Shown here: positions 14,464 to 25,500 of the stretch, piece by piece
Layout: each line of letters opens with the position of its first letter
Position numbering within the stretch: position 1 is the first letter of the stretch
DNA from: Prevotella sp.
GTDB lineage: Bacteria; Bacteroidota; Bacteroidia; Bacteroidales; Bacteroidaceae
NCBI GenBank assembly: GCA_017428055.1
Contig: JAFRRN010000082.1
Location: forward strand, 1-36,276
Reading direction: 5' to 3'
Length of the DNA: 36,276 nt
The notes under the pieces: model-generated
What the model was told of the DNA's origin: nothing
Databases searched by the model: none
The model's input: the letters and a program-made list of their open reading frames with translations, nothing else
Translations under genes and position numbers: made by a program

Positions 14464-17400
14464 TTACTTCACGATTATCTTCTTGACGATGGTCTTTCCA
14501 TCTGAAGTGGTAGATTTCACGATGTTCAAGCCCTTAGTCAAGCGGTTGATTCGACGACCGTCGGCAGTATAGATGGATTGACTTACAATGCTACCAGAAG
14601 CGATGTTGCTGATGCCAGTAGTATTCTGGTGTATACTATTCGTGCCGAGGTATTCCAATTGCCAGTTGGAGAATGGCACCCAGTCGTTGGCCTTTCCAGT
14701 TTTGTTGCAGGCACCGATGCGTAAGGTGCCAGATGCGTCTACGTAGCAAATGAGTTCATTGGTGTACATGCCGAAGTCGCAACGGTTGGCAAGAGCCTGG
14801 CGGTTGTTGGGATAATAATAGGTCACAGGAACATCGGGGTCGGTTATGTTGTCCTCGAATGTTGCCCAGCCGCCTTCGTCGTTAAGCCCGCTCTGGAGGG
14901 TAAAGGCATCCTCTTCATTGTCAGGGATAAAGATCCAACGGACGAAGTCGATGGTGTCTCCGTTGGCATAGATCTTGGCTCGTGGGTCGAAAGGCACCAC
15001 GTTGTTCTTCTCATCATCGGTGAGAAGGTCAAGTTTTGCTATGGATTCGGCATAGCCATACTTCCAAGTCTTTCGGTCGGTGTCGATACCCTCTTGGCGG
15101 TAGAGTCCCTGTACCCTCACGCGGAAGGTGCCTTGGGGCAGCCCAGTGATGTCTTGGTAGATGTCGAAGGCGGTGTTCCATCCCTCTGCAAAGCCGATCT
15201 GCGTTCCCAAAGTGGTGGTTTCCTGTTCCACGCTTACCTTTCCGGCAAATTCGGGAGCCTCAGTCCATCCCTTCAGTCCCTTGGTGTAAGTTGGGTTGAC
15301 GATGACGGAGGTGTAGTTGATAGGTGTGTCATCCGATGCGTCCCTGCCTTCCGGTATTCTCACGAGGGCAATCATCACGTTCACTTCCGCAACCTTGTCG
15401 GCTACCTCCTCGTCAGTATAGGCACCATTGTTGATGCCATCCTCCACCTCGGCATAGAGAGCCTGGGCGGCGGCGAGCGTCTCTGCCTTCGTCAGTGAGC
15501 CGTAAGCGTCGATGGTGGATATCAACTCGTTGTTGGCATCGACGAGCATTTGGTAGGTGTCGATGCTTGCATTGGCGGTTTCCATCACGCCCTTGAGTGC
15601 CTCGTAAGCCTTCAATATGGCGTTGCCATCCTCTGCTCCCTTGCCATTGTCGATGGCTTCTTGAAGGGCTGCCTTTATCTGTGCAGACATGGGCTTCTCC
15701 AATAGAGCCTCGGCATCGTTGATGATGTTTGAGAAGATGGGCTGTAGCGTCTCATAGTCTTTGCCCAAGTAAGTCAACTTGAAGTCGTCCCACAACGGCC
15801 ATGCCCAGCCTCCGATGTTGTCGCCTTTCACGCCGAGGGTCACAGGGTTGCCATCAGACATGAACTCTAAACTCACGTTCCAGTCGTCGGAATAGTTGAA
15901 CATCGCATTGGCGGCGGTGCAGTTGTCGGGCGAATAGACGGTTCCGCCGTCGGAGGCGGTGATGGTTCCCCATGCACCTACACCCATTTCGTTCTTCTCA
16001 TCCTCGGTGTACACCCTCTTCATGAGGTTGTTGAACAGAGCCGAAGCCGTCCCCGCGAAGATTGAGACATGCACCTCGTTAGCTCCCGAGTTCTCTCCAT
16101 TGGCTGCCACCCAAGCGTTATAGGCGTTCTGTGGGTCGTTGGCGCAGCGATAGTAAGCCCTTGTCTCCAATCGGTAGGCACCCTTTGGCAGCTTGACAGA
16201 TTGTGAGATATCGAGCGATCCCGTCTCTGACGAGCCGTGCCATTGTTCTATCACACCCGTGTTGCCAGCGTTGTTGGCGAATCCGTTGTCCGACTTGGTT
16301 ACCGTCCATCCGTTGAAGTCGGCATTACCCTGGGCGTTGGTAAACGAAGCATTGGTGATGAATTCCGATACGTCAGAGTCAGGTGTAAGTTTGTTTTCAC
16401 GGGCAGCTCTTGCCGTTGCCTCCAATTGTTCGAGTTTGGCGAGTACTTCCTCGGTTGTCATGGTTGGGTCTTGGAGCAGTGCTTCAATCTCTTGTGTTAA
16501 TTCAACGAGGTCATCATCTCCGTCATATTCTGATTGCCAGACGGCATCCAAGAAATATTCGTTCCTCGTCTTGAGGGTCTCGTAAGCTGTCATGTTGTCG
16601 CGCAAGGCTTGCAAAGCTTGCATGGTCTTGGCATAGACTTCAAGAGCCTCTTCCTTGGAGCTGGCGGCATTTGCCTCCTCGTTGAGGGCAATGACGGCAT
16701 CGTAATAGGTTTGATTGAAGAGCTTTCCGTCAAACTCCTCGCCCATGTTCTCAGTGAGGGCTTGTGTCATATACTTATAAGAGTCGAGACTGGCACCGTA
16801 GTAGATTAGCTCGGCGTTGTCGATGCCCACCCACGAGTTGTTGAATCCCGTCTGTACGAATCCCATTTCGAGTTTGCCGTCTTCGATGTTCATCATGGTG
16901 GAATAAGCCTTGAACGGGCCTTGTGTCAAGGCAAACTTCTGGTCGTTGAAGTAAACGTACTGGTTGAAGTTGGTCTCGTTGTCGGGGGCAAACGTCTGAA
17001 CGAAAGCGGAGAGTGACACCTTATATACGCCATTGGGCAGTCCGTTCATCGTTTGGTACATCTTGGTTTCCAAGTTGCCGTTGCGCCAGTTCTCCCAGAA
17101 AGGATAAGAGAAGGCACCGTCGGCGGGGTCGCCAATCCACAAAGCCTCGCTGTCGTTGTTGGCAGCGGTCTTGTTGCCCTTGTTCTGGCAGTTGGAGTCG
17201 AGCGACCATCCACGCTCTGACCCGCTCCCCTCGTCGAAGGTAGGATTGATGAGGTATGAGCCGGCGAGGTTGGTGGGATTGTCGGGCGATGCGGCATTGC
17301 TGATAGCCTCCTTCAATGCGTTGATGGCGGCATTGATTTCCTCTATGGTTGCCGATGGGTTGTCAAACACCGCCTTGGCGGCAGAGAGGTCGATGCCCTT

Positions 17401-18087
17401 GCTTTCCGCATCATCAGCGATAGACTTCAGCTCCGTCTTGGCAGCGCGGACGGCATACTCCGCTGGCGAGACAAACGCCCATTGGCAAGCCGAAGGATAG
17501 TCGCTGATGGCGAGATTCCACCGTAGGCACCATGTGGTGGCGGTCAAGTCGGGGTTGTAACCCAATGCCTGTCCCTCCACGTATGTGTAGTTAGCCTCGG
17601 CGTATGGGTTGTCCTCCGTTAGATACGATGGTGTGAGGATTTGGTAGACATTCGCCTGGCCGTCCACGGGAAGGATAGACCAATACGTCCGCGAGGGCTT
17701 GCCATTGGTGAAATAGCTGTCCACATAGATGTAGCCGTCGTCGAAACGACCCGTCAGGTGGTTGCCATTGCCCGTGTCGTCAGAGTATATGGTATAGATG
17801 CCGTCGGGAATCTCTCCCTCCTCTGGCTCGCTCCCCATCAGCGACCGCTGCTCTTGGGCGGTGCGGATGACGAATCTCATTCCCGTGTTGGAGAGGATGG
17901 CTTGCGTTCCCCACCATTCTCCGCGGTTGTAAAAGCGGTCTGCGCCGACGTTGTAGACATACACCGTGTCGCCCGTGGATAGTGGCGTGAAAGCCGGGAT
18001 GGGCAACGTCCAGTCGGTCGCCGATGCATTGATGTTTGCCCATGTTGCGAGGAGCAACAGGGACAGGTAGCGTAAATAATGCTTCAT
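14464..18087 (-). CDS. Large secreted repeat protein with FIVAR-like helices and a T9SS-type tail
   Basis: This 1207-residue protein starts with a signal peptide (MKHYLRYLSLLLLATWANINASA). Three similar blocks follow. Each pairs a jelly-roll, carbohydrate-binding-like domain (GSYLINPTFDEGSG, EFITNASFTNAQGNADFNGW, SVIVNPTYTKGLKGW, each followed by LP.G.Y/F.V) with helical stretches of FIVAR type (about 208-270, 430-585, 800-925; for example PSATIEEINAAINALKEAI). The N-terminal part (about 30-205) is a further beta domain (GDTVYVYNVGADRFYNRGEW). The last 45 residues (SIYTADGRRI...KGLNIV...KKIIVK) match the short type IX secretion tail seen in the other large secreted proteins of this window. 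The role is probably binding of a glycan or other surface ligand outside the cell. It is read from a divergent promoter shared with the pnp region. Confidence 0.85.
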   Translation of the reverse strand: MKHYLRYLSLLLLATWANINASATDWTLPIPAFTPLSTGDTVYVYNVGADRFYNRGEWWGTQAILSNTGMRFVIRTAQEQRSLMGSEPEEGEIPDGIYTIYSDDTGNGNHLTGRFDDGYIYVDSYFTNGKPSRTYWSILPVDGQANVYQILTPSYLTEDNPYAEANYTYVEGQALGYNPDLTATTWCLRWNLAISDYPSACQWAFVSPAEYAVRAAKTELKSIADDAESKGIDLSAAKAVFDNPSATIEEINAAINALKEAISNAASPDNPTNLAGSYLINPTFDEGSGSERGWSLDSNCQNKGNKTAANNDSEALWIGDPADGAFSYPFWENWRNGNLETKMYQTMNGLPNGVYKVSLSAFVQTFAPDNETNFNQYVYFNDQKFALTQGPFKAYSTMMNIEDGKLEMGFVQTGFNNSWVGIDNAELIYYGASLDSYKYMTQALTENMGEEFDGKLFNQTYYDAVIALNEEANAASSKEEALEVYAKTMQALQALRDNMTAYETLKTRNEYFLDAVWQSEYDGDDDLVELTQEIEALLQDPTMTTEEVLAKLEQLEATARAARENKLTPDSDVSEFITNASFTNAQGNADFNGWTVTKSDNGFANNAGNTGVIEQWHGSSETGSLDISQSVKLPKGAYRLETRAYYRCANDPQNAYNAWVAANGENSGANEVHVSIFAGTASALFNNLMKRVYTEDEKNEMGVGAWGTITASDGGTVYSPDNCTAANAMFNYSDDWNVSLEFMSDGNPVTLGVKGDNIGGWAWPLWDDFKLTYLGKDYETLQPIFSNIINDAEALLEKPMSAQIKAALQEAIDNGKGAEDGNAILKAYEALKGVMETANASIDTYQMLVDANNELISTIDAYGSLTKAETLAAAQALYAEVEDGINNGAYTDEEVADKVAEVNVMIALVRIPEGRDASDDTPINYTSVIVNPTYTKGLKGWTEAPEFAGKVSVEQETTTLGTQIGFAEGWNTAFDIYQDITGLPQGTFRVRVQGLYRQEGIDTDRKTWKYGYAESIAKLDLLTDDEKNNVVPFDPRAKIYANGDTIDFVRWIFIPDNEEDAFTLQSGLNDEGGWATFEDNITDPDVPVTYYYPNNRQALANRCDFGMYTNELICYVDASGTLRIGACNKTGKANDWVPFSNWQLEYLGTNSIHQNTTGISNIASGSIVSQSIYTADGRRINRLTKGLNIVKSTTSDGKTIVKKIIVK

Positions 18088-18126
18088 TTCTTTTAGGTTT
18101 TGTTAATTAATAAAATATATAATGTG

Positions 18127-18157
18127 CAAAAATACAAGATTTGCCGTTGAAAACAAA
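18127..18157 (-). promoter_or_regulatory. Promoter of the 1207-residue secreted protein
   Basis: On the minus strand, TTTG (18157-18154) and TATTTTTG (18134-18127) are 19 bases apart, a very good Bacteroidetes promoter. The leader before the start at 18087 is about 30-35 bases. Confidence 0.75.
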
Positions 18158-18244
18158 AAATATTGACATTGTTTTTCCGCAACTGCCCTTGAAAAGCGCA
18201 AAATAATGTGTTTTTATTTGCCTATTTGTTGACAATTGAGTAAT

Positions 18245-18274
18245 TTTGTCCGATTTTTTTATTTTATATTTTTG
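18245..18274 (+). promoter_or_regulatory. Promoter of pnp
   Basis: TTTG (18245-18248) and TATTTTTG (18267-18274) are 18 bases apart. The leader before the ATG at 18303 is about 20-25 bases. It diverges from the promoter at 18127-18157. Confidence 0.75.
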
Positions 18275-18302
18275 ATGTAGGTTAAAACAATAAGTTTTTT
18301 AG

Positions 18303-20627
18303 ATGAATGTAATTACGAAAAGTGTTCAGTTGCCTGATGGCAGGACCATCACGATTGAAACGGGTAAATTGGCGAAGCAGACCGACGGATCGGTAGTGCT
18401 CCGCATGGGCAACACCGTGTTGCTCGCCACCGTGTGTGCCGCTAAGGATGCCGTTCCCGGGACGGATTTCATGCCTTTGCAAGTAGATTACCGCGAGCAG
18501 TATTCCGCTGCGGGGCGTTTCCCCGGCGGCTTCACCAAGCGAGAGGGTAAGGCTTCGGACAGTGAGATCCTCACCAGCCGACTTGTAGACCGTGTGTTGC
18601 GTCCACTCTTCCCCTCCAATTACCATGCAGAGGTGTTTGTCAACGTGATGCTCCTCTCTGCCGATGGCGTAGACCAACCTGATGCCTTGGCAGGATTCGC
18701 CGCCTCCTCGGCGTTGGCTTGTTCCGACATTCCCTTTGAGTGTCCTATCAGTGAGGTGCGCGTTGCCCGCGTGAATGGCGAATATGTCATTGACCCAACA
18801 TTTGAACAGATGAAGGAAGCCGACATGGACATCATGGTCGGTGCCTCCGCAGAGAATATCATGATGGTGGAAGGCGAGATGGACGAGGTGAGCGAGCAAG
18901 ACTTGCTCGGTGCCTTGAAGGCTGCCATGGCTGCCATCAAGCCGATGTGCGAGTTGCAAACAGAACTCTCCAAGGAACTTGGCAAGGATGTGAAGCGCGA
19001 GTACGACCATGAGGTGAACGATGAGGACTTGCGCCAGCAAATCAACGACGAGCTGTACCAGCCCGCCTACGATGTCACCAAGCAGGCTCTTGAGAAGCAA
19101 GCCCGCCAGGAGGCATTTGACAAGATCATCGAGGATTTCAAGACGAAATACGACGAGGCACATACCGACCTCTCCGAGGAAGAGCTGGAAGAGAAACATG
19201 CCGAGGCAGACCGCTATTACCACGACGTGATGCGCGACGCCATGCGCCGTTGCATCCTTGACGAGGGCATCCGCCTCGACGGGCGCAAGACTGACGAGAT
19301 TCGTCCCATCTGGTGCGAGGTAAGTCCGCTGCCCATGCCTCATGGCAGTGCCATCTTCACACGCGGCGAGACGCAGTCGTTGTCTACCTGTACGCTCGGC
19401 ACCAAGCTCGATGAGAAGTTGGTGGACGATGTGCTTGACAAGAGTTATATGCGTTTCCTCCTGCACTACAACTTCCCGCCGTTCTGCACGGGCGAGGCGA
19501 AGGCACAGCGTGGCGTGGGACGCCGCGAGATAGGTCATGGCCACTTGGCTTGGCGCGCCTTGAAAGGACAGATTCCCACGACATTCCCCTATACCGTCCG
19601 CTTGGTATCGCAGATCCTAGAGTCCAACGGCTCATCGTCGATGGCAACGGTATGCGCTGGCACGATGGCGTTGATGGATGCTGGTGTGCCGATGAAGAAG
19701 CCCGTTTCGGGCATCGCCATGGGCTTGATCAAGAACCCCGGCGAGGAGAAGTATGCCGTGCTGTCTGACATCCTCGGCGACGAGGACCACCTCGGCGACA
19801 TGGACTTCAAGACCACGGGAACGAAAGACGGACTGACCGCCACGCAGATGGACATCAAGTGCGATGGCTTGTCATTCGAGATTTTGGAGAAAGCCCTCAT
19901 GCAAGCCAAGGCTGGCCGTGAGCATATCCTTGGCAAGCTCGTGGAGACGATAGCCGAGCCCCGTCCCGAGCTCAAGCCGCACGTGCCCCGCATCGAGGAG
20001 TTTGAGATTCCGAAGGAATATATCGGTGCCGTCATTGGCCCGGGTGGAAAGATTATCCAGCAGATGCAGGAGGAGACAAAGACCACCATCACCATCGACG
20101 AGATCGACGGCGTGGGCAAGGTTCAGGTGTCCGCTCCCGATAAGGAGAGCATCGAGGCCGCCATCCGCAAGATCAAGGCGATTGTGGCAGTACCAGAGGT
20201 AGGCGAGGTCTATGAGGGAACGGTGCGTTCCATCATGCCATACGGCTGCTTCGTCGAGATCATGCCGGGCAAGGACGGCTTGCTCCATATCTCCGAGATT
20301 GACTGGAAACGCCTTGAGACGGTCGAGCAGGCTGGCATCAAGGAGGGTGACAAGATTACGGTGAAGTTGATGGAGATTGACCCCAAGACGGGCAAGTACA
20401 AACTCTCACACCGTGTACTCATCCCGAAGCCCGAAGGATATGTGGAGCGCGAACGCCGCCAGCGCCCCGAGCGCAACAACCGTGGGCAGCGCAATGGCAA
20501 CAATGCCCACCGCAACAACCGTGGCAACAACAATGCCGCCAACCGCAATGAGACGTACCATGACCCCTTGGCAGAGCATGAGCCCAAGGACTTCAACGAC
20601 TCGTTGGATCATGACGACGTGTTGTAA
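18303..20627 (+). CDS. pnp: Polynucleotide phosphorylase
   Basis: This 774-residue protein is polynucleotide phosphorylase, the 3'-to-5' phosphorolytic RNase of the cytoplasm. Its domains are in the usual order: RNase PH domain 1 (about 10-145), the all-alpha linker domain (240-330), RNase PH domain 2 with [16 protein letters not shown] and [15 protein letters not shown], then KH (about 565-625; [16 protein letters not shown]) and S1 (about 632-703; [20 protein letters not shown]). The catalytic aspartate pair seen in E. coli is visible as D493 and D499 in [13 protein letters not shown]. The C-terminal tail (704-774) is low-complexity, rich in Asn, Arg and Gly, a feature of Bacteroidetes enzymes that may bind RNA. 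The gene has its own promoter, and the next gene begins only 25 bases after the stop. Confidence 0.98.
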   Translation: MNVITKSVQLPDGRTITIETGKLAKQTDGSVVLRMGNTVLLATVCAAKDAVPGTDFMPLQVDYREQYSAAGRFPGGFTKREGKASDSEILTSRLVDRVLRPLFPSNYHAEVFVNVMLLSADGVDQPDALAGFAASSALACSDIPFECPISEVRVARVNGEYVIDPTFEQMKEADMDIMVGASAENIMMVEGEMDEVSEQDLLGALKAAMAAIKPMCELQTELSKELGKDVKREYDHEVNDEDLRQQINDELYQPAYDVTKQALEKQARQEAFDKIIEDFKTKYDEAHTDLSEEELEEKHAEADRYYHDVMRDAMRRCILDEGIRLDGRKTDEIRPIWCEVSPLPMPHGSAIFTRGETQSLSTCTLGTKLDEKLVDDVLDKSYMRFLLHYNFPPFCTGEAKAQRGVGRREIGHGHLAWRALKGQIPTTFPYTVRLVSQILESNGSSSMATVCAGTMALMDAGVPMKKPVSGIAMGLIKNPGEEKYAVLSDILGDEDHLGDMDFKTTGTKDGLTATQMDIKCDGLSFEILEKALMQAKAGREHILGKLVETIAEPRPELKPHVPRIEEFEIPKEYIGAVIGPGGKIIQQMQEETKTTITIDEIDGVGKVQVSAPDKESIEAAIRKIKAIVAVPEVGEVYEGTVRSIMPYGCFVEIMPGKDGLLHISEIDWKRLETVEQAGIKEGDKITVKLMEIDPKTGKYKLSHRVLIPKPEGYVERERRQRPERNNRGQRNGNNAHRNNRGNNNAANRNETYHDPLAEHEPKDFNDSLDHDDVL

Positions 20628-20645
20628 ACATCCCATTATATATAG

Positions 20646-20680
20646 AAATCCCATGGCTCACAAGTGGAGCCGTGGGATTT
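20646..20680 (+). terminator. Hairpin covering the start codon of the regulator gene
   Basis: A 14-bp stem (20646-20659 with 20667-20680), with one T-G wobble and a 7-base loop, ends in TTTT. It lies 18 bases after the pnp stop and so looks like the pnp terminator, yet its left arm contains the ATG of the next gene (20653-20655). It may both end part of the pnp transcript and sequester the start codon. Confidence 0.65.
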
Positions 20681-22371
20681 TCGTTGGTGCTTGCATCCTG
20701 ATAGGATGCTTCCAAGGGCTGATGGGTTTTGCCGTAGCATACGAAAAAACTGGCGACACCATTTGCCCGATGGTCGAGATGGAAGTGGAGCGGCTTCCCG
20801 ACATGAATGTTCCTCGCGCAGGGCATAGCATGTTTTACGTGAATGGGGAGATGGTCGTGGTGGGTGGCCATACCACGGGGTTCGTCCCGACGGCAACAGC
20901 AGAGTATTATAACGACGGCGCGTGGCATTTGCTGCAAACTGTCTATGCCCACGACAACGGTCTTGGCTTGGTGTTGAAGTCAGGCAAGGTCCTTATCGCT
21001 GGTGGGCATGAGCGGCATCTGGGCATAGGACAGACTTTCCCCGTTGAGATGTACGATCCTGTGACCCATACCTTTGATGGCTTCGGTTGCTTAGACCAAA
21101 AGCGGGTGATGGCATCAGGTTTGGAACTTGACAGTGGCAAGGTGATGGTTGCGGGCAACTGGTATAGTGATGATGCCATTGAGCTGTTTGACGGCAACAA
21201 GTTTTTTACCCATGTCAAGGATGTTGCCATCCCGCGTTCCTTTCCATTTGTCTTCCGAACGGCAGCTGATGATGCCCTCGTCGTGGGGGCGGCTGGCTCA
21301 CGTGGGGAGCAAATCAAAAGTGACATGGTGGACCGACTACGTGGCGAGCCATTACACATCCCCCTGTTGGAGGATTGGCATCCGATATGCGACTGGAAAT
21401 ATCCCAATTCCGGCTGTTTCATCGGCAATGAGGCGGTGGGCGACTATTCCTATCTATTCCCTGTACAAAACGATGACGGGCAAGTAGCCATCGCCTTGGT
21501 GCGAAACGGGGAGTTCTCGTTGCTGCCCACCGATTGTCCTGTCCCGATGGAAAGCTCTTGGGGTGCCATCTGTTACTATGCGTCCATAGTTGTGGACAGG
21601 CAGGTTAAGCGGGGGTATCTGATAGGACATGGCAGTAGGGATGGCGAGCATGATATGAAATATGTGCTTTGCATCGACTATGGCAAGAAAGGTGCGGCAA
21701 AGTTGACACTTTATTACACCGAAAGCCTGCCAGGATTTGAGTTTAACGTGGCAATCGATGCCGTTGGCGACATGGTGGTAAGTGGCGGGAGTTTGCACGA
21801 CAACTTCAAACCCTCCCCAGCCGTCTACCTGTTGCGTCTCGGAAACCATGACCAGGGAAAGGAAACCGCATCCTCCTTCCATGGCTTTGTGTCATATATC
21901 CCTTGGGGCATGGCTGGGGTGGCCTTATTGCTACTGTTTGCCTATAGTTGGCATCGATATCGGAAGAACCGTCTTGGGAAGGAGCTGGACGCTACCACCG
22001 CCCCGTCCGTGCAACAAACAGACCCCACCATATATGCCGAGCTGATGGGAAGCATCTGCCAACTGATGGACAAGCGGCAATTGTTCCTCAACAGCGAGTT
22101 AAAGGTGTCAGATATTGCCGCCGAGCTGAATACCAATAGCCGATATGTATCCGATTGCATCAAGCAGGGGAAGAATATCACGTTCAAGCAGTTTGTCAAT
22201 GGCTACCGCGTCGATTATGCCAAGCAATTGATGCGCCAAGACCCCGGTATGAAACTCTCCGTGGTGGGGTTGAAGTCGGGCTTCTCGAATGAAATGACGT
22301 TCTACAGAACCTTCAAGGCGTCCACGGGCATGACCCCGAAAGAATGGGTGTCACGGCTGCAACAAGGTTAA
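20653..22371 (+). CDS. Transmembrane Kelch-like/AraC-type one-component regulator
   Basis: This 572-residue protein begins with a signal/anchor segment (MAHKWSRGIFVGACILIGCF). An extracytoplasmic beta-propeller of Kelch type spans about 35-405, with repeated GGH or GG..E.Y signatures (VVVGGHTTGFVPTATAEYY, VLIAGGHERHLGIG, VMVAGNWYSDDAIELF). A membrane helix lies at about 414-434 (IPWGMAGVALLLLFAYSWH), followed by a basic stop-transfer (RYRKNR). The C-terminal AraC/XylS domain spans about 465-571, with two helix-turn-helix units (SDIAAELNTNSRYVSDCIKQ and SVVGLKSGFSNEMTFYRTFK). It would sense something outside the inner membrane and regulate DNA directly, a hybrid two-component layout without kinase modules. 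Upstream in-frame codons overlap pnp and give nonsense-like sequence, so the ATG at 20653 is preferred. A terminator separates it from the surface-protein genes it may control. Confidence 0.87.
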   Translation: MAHKWSRGIFVGACILIGCFQGLMGFAVAYEKTGDTICPMVEMEVERLPDMNVPRAGHSMFYVNGEMVVVGGHTTGFVPTATAEYYNDGAWHLLQTVYAHDNGLGLVLKSGKVLIAGGHERHLGIGQTFPVEMYDPVTHTFDGFGCLDQKRVMASGLELDSGKVMVAGNWYSDDAIELFDGNKFFTHVKDVAIPRSFPFVFRTAADDALVVGAAGSRGEQIKSDMVDRLRGEPLHIPLLEDWHPICDWKYPNSGCFIGNEAVGDYSYLFPVQNDDGQVAIALVRNGEFSLLPTDCPVPMESSWGAICYYASIVVDRQVKRGYLIGHGSRDGEHDMKYVLCIDYGKKGAAKLTLYYTESLPGFEFNVAIDAVGDMVVSGGSLHDNFKPSPAVYLLRLGNHDQGKETASSFHGFVSYIPWGMAGVALLLLFAYSWHRYRKNRLGKELDATTAPSVQQTDPTIYAELMGSICQLMDKRQLFLNSELKVSDIAAELNTNSRYVSDCIKQGKNITFKQFVNGYRVDYAKQLMRQDPGMKLSVVGLKSGFSNEMTFYRTFKASTGMTPKEWVSRLQQG

Positions 22372-22392
22372 AAAAAGTGCATGGCTCTCTCC

Positions 22393-22430
22393 AAACGACT
22401 AACAATCTCCGAATTTGTTAGTCGTTTTTT
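22393..22430 (+). terminator. Terminator of the regulator gene
   Basis: A perfect 13-bp stem AAACGACTAACAA / TTGTTAGTCGTTT (22393-22405 with 22415-22427), 9-base loop, followed by TTT AG TTTTG. Confidence 0.9.
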
Positions 22431-22463
22431 AGTTTTGTTAGGTGTTGGTTAACCCTTTTTCCC

Positions 22464-22471
22464 TAACTTTG
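22464..22471 (+). promoter_or_regulatory. -7 box upstream of the BspA-like gene
   Basis: TAACTTTG fits TAnnTTTG. The -33 box is not clear: TTTTG at 22433-22437 lies 26 bases away and TTGG at 22445-22448 only about 15. The leader would be about 50 bases. Weak spacing could mean that an activator, perhaps the regulator just upstream, is needed. Confidence 0.5.
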
Positions 22472-22525
22472 AAAAATCAAATGCAACGACCTAAACGATA
22501 ATAACAACATCAATAACAAGATAAA

Positions 22526-25500
22526 ATGGACAAGACTTCTTTTTTCTCAATGACCAAAGGGATGATCGCCTTGGCGGCATGGCTCGCCCTGCCCGCCACG
22601 GCCAGGGCTGACGAGGTGGTCGTTGCCGACAATAACGGCAACCAACTCACCTACAGTTACACCAGTGCCAACGGCCCTGCCACGTTCAAGGGCGTCAAGG
22701 CTTACGCTGCCGACGAGGCGAAGGCAGGACATATCGTGATTGCCGATGCGGTGGCAGATGCCAACGGAAACAGCCACGAGGTGAAATACATCAGTGGCTC
22801 AGTAAGCAACCGGAACAATCTGGTAAGCATCGTGTTCGGGAAAAATATCATCGCCACAGGCGGCGAGGATGGCTCCCAAGGCGACGCCTTCTACAATTGC
22901 GACCGCTTGACAAGCGTCACGCTGAATGCCAAACTGCAAATTTTGGGGCGTTATACGTTCCAGAGCTGCGATAATCTGGAGAGTATCAACTTGGGCGAGG
23001 CATCCAGCTTGACCACGGTCAAGATAAAGGCGTTTGAGAATGCAGAACACCTTCAGCAGCTGACCATCCCCATCTCGGTGACCACCATCGAGGAGGGTGC
23101 CTTCAGCCACATCGACTCGCTGCGAACCATTACCTTTGCCACGGGCAGCAAGCTCACCACCTTGGGCGATGGTGCTTTCCGCGACAACACGAAACTGGAA
23201 AGCATCAACATTGAGGCGTGTACCTCGCTGACCAACTTCCCATCTTATTGGTTGTATAACTGCCCAGGCATCACGTCGCTCACCATACCCGCATCTGTGG
23301 AGACTTTCGGTAGTGGCATGTTCTCCTATACAGACAACATCGAGACCATCACGTTCCTCGCCACGTCGATACCTAATTCTTTTTATAGTGGCAGAAACAA
23401 ACTTACTACCATCAATATTGGGGCTGGCGTGAAAAACATTGGTCAGTATGCCTTCTCGGAAGACACATCCGTAAAGAGCCTGAATATTCCATCGGGTGTC
23501 AGTGATTTGGTTATCGGCAATTATGCCTTCCGAAACATCGATGCCCTTGAGAAACTCAACCTGCCAAAGGGGATTGCCTCCATAGGAACAAATGCCTTTC
23601 AAAGCATCGACTCGCTGCAAATAGTGACATTTGCCACGGGAAGCAAACTCACCACTATGGGTGATGGCGCTTTCCGTGACAACACGAAATTGGAGAGAAT
23701 AAACATTGAGGCTTGTACCTCACTGACCAACTTCCCATCTTATTGGTTGTATAACTGCCCAGGCATCACGTCGCTCACCATACCCGCAACTGTGGAGACT
23801 TTCGGTAATGGCATGTTCTCCTATACTGACAACATCGAGACCATCACGTTCTTGGCCCCTACGATACCCAATAGTTTCTATTCAGGTAGGAGTAGTCTTA
23901 AGACCGTTAACATTGGCCCCGGCGTGAAGGGCATCGGCAACTATGCCTTCCAAAACAGCTACGGCATGACACAGCTGAACATCAACCCGGGCGTAAGCGG
24001 CCTAACCATCGGCAACTCTGCCTTTAACAATTGTGATTGCATCAAGTCAATCACTTTGCCAGTAGGTGTGGTGTCACTGGGGCAGGGAGCGTTCAACAAC
24101 ATTGATTCCCTGCGCACCTTCACGTTTGCCGAGAACTCGCCCATCACGGAGATTTCCCGCGACTGCTTCGGCAGCAACATGAGCTTGGAACGTATCAAGT
24201 TCCCAGACGCGGTAACGACCATCGGCATTGGCGTTTTCTACAACGACCCGAACCTCAAGGAGATAGAATTCGGCACCGGTCTGACTACCATCGTCGATGA
24301 TTGGGGTATTTTTTATAACTGTCCACTACAGAAAATAGTGTTACCTGGTGTCAACTATCCCTTCAAGCGTGACTACAATTTCCCCGCAGACATTATTCTC
24401 TATGTGCATCCCGACTTGGTCGACGAATACCGCTCTAACAATTTCACGAAGAATTATCGTATTATGGCGATAGGATCGACTACCGACTATGTCGTGACCA
24501 CTACTGCTGGTGGGCAATTGCAGAGCAAGATGGCAGAAGACTTGGCACAGTATACGCAGAGCCTTACTATCAATGGCCCTATCAATGGCACGGACATTGA
24601 CTATCTGCATAGTTCATTCCCTAACTTACAGACACTCAACATGACGAATGCTCGCATTGTCGCCGGTGGTGATAAGTACCACCAATGGGATGTGGCACAG
24701 AATGGCAATGCCACCATCAACCAATGGTATGGTCCATGGGAGACTGAGAATAACGTGGTGGGCTACGCCATGTTCTACAACATGCCCTCTCTCCAAAGCC
24801 TGTCGCTACCCAAAGGCACGACAAAGATTGGCGATTATGCCTTGGCGCAAGACAAACGCACCAACTTACGTCTCACCTCTGTCAGCGTTCCCTCTGGTGT
24901 CAAGGATATTGGTCACCATGCTTTCTACTATACAGGTATCACAGAGGTGACCATTCCTTCAGGTGTCACTCGCATAGAGGAATGCACATTCTGGCACTGT
25001 GAGAAGTTACAGAAAGCCACGTTGCCTAATGGGATTACTTTCATTGGCAATTCAGCATTCAGCGAGTGCTACGCCTTGGAGACGGTCAACATGCCATCTA
25101 TAGTTGAGAGCATTGGCGATTACGCCTTCTATAATAATAAGGTGCGCAAGTCGCCGCTCGTCATCCCTGCCACGTGTAAGAGCATCGGCAGCTATGCCTT
25201 CCGTTACAACTATATGCTGCCCAGCATCACTTTCAATGAAGGGCTACAGACTATCGGCTATTGCGCATTTAGTCAGTGTAACGCCGCCACAGTCAATAGT
25301 CTGCCATCGACCATTACCAGCATCGATGAGTGGGCCTTCGAATACTGCGAAGCCATCACCCAGTTCACCGTACCCGTTAATATTAAAGACATACCCACGG
25401 GCATCACTTACCACTGCGGTAACCTGACGAGCGTCACCCTGCCCACGGGCATCACCAGCATCGGTAACCGCGCCTTCCACGAATGTCCGAAACTGACTAA

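Noticed and set aside
18282-19544. A 420-codon open frame on the minus strand
   Set aside because: It lies wholly opposite pnp, which is certain. Its translation is rich in His, Leu and Val without family motifs, as expected for the antisense of a GC-rich coding gene.
20377-20652. An N-terminal extension of the regulator overlapping pnp
   Set aside because: The extension is a frame-shifted reading of the PNPase tail, rich in Thr, Met and Ala, whereas the ATG at 20653 begins a good signal/anchor sequence.
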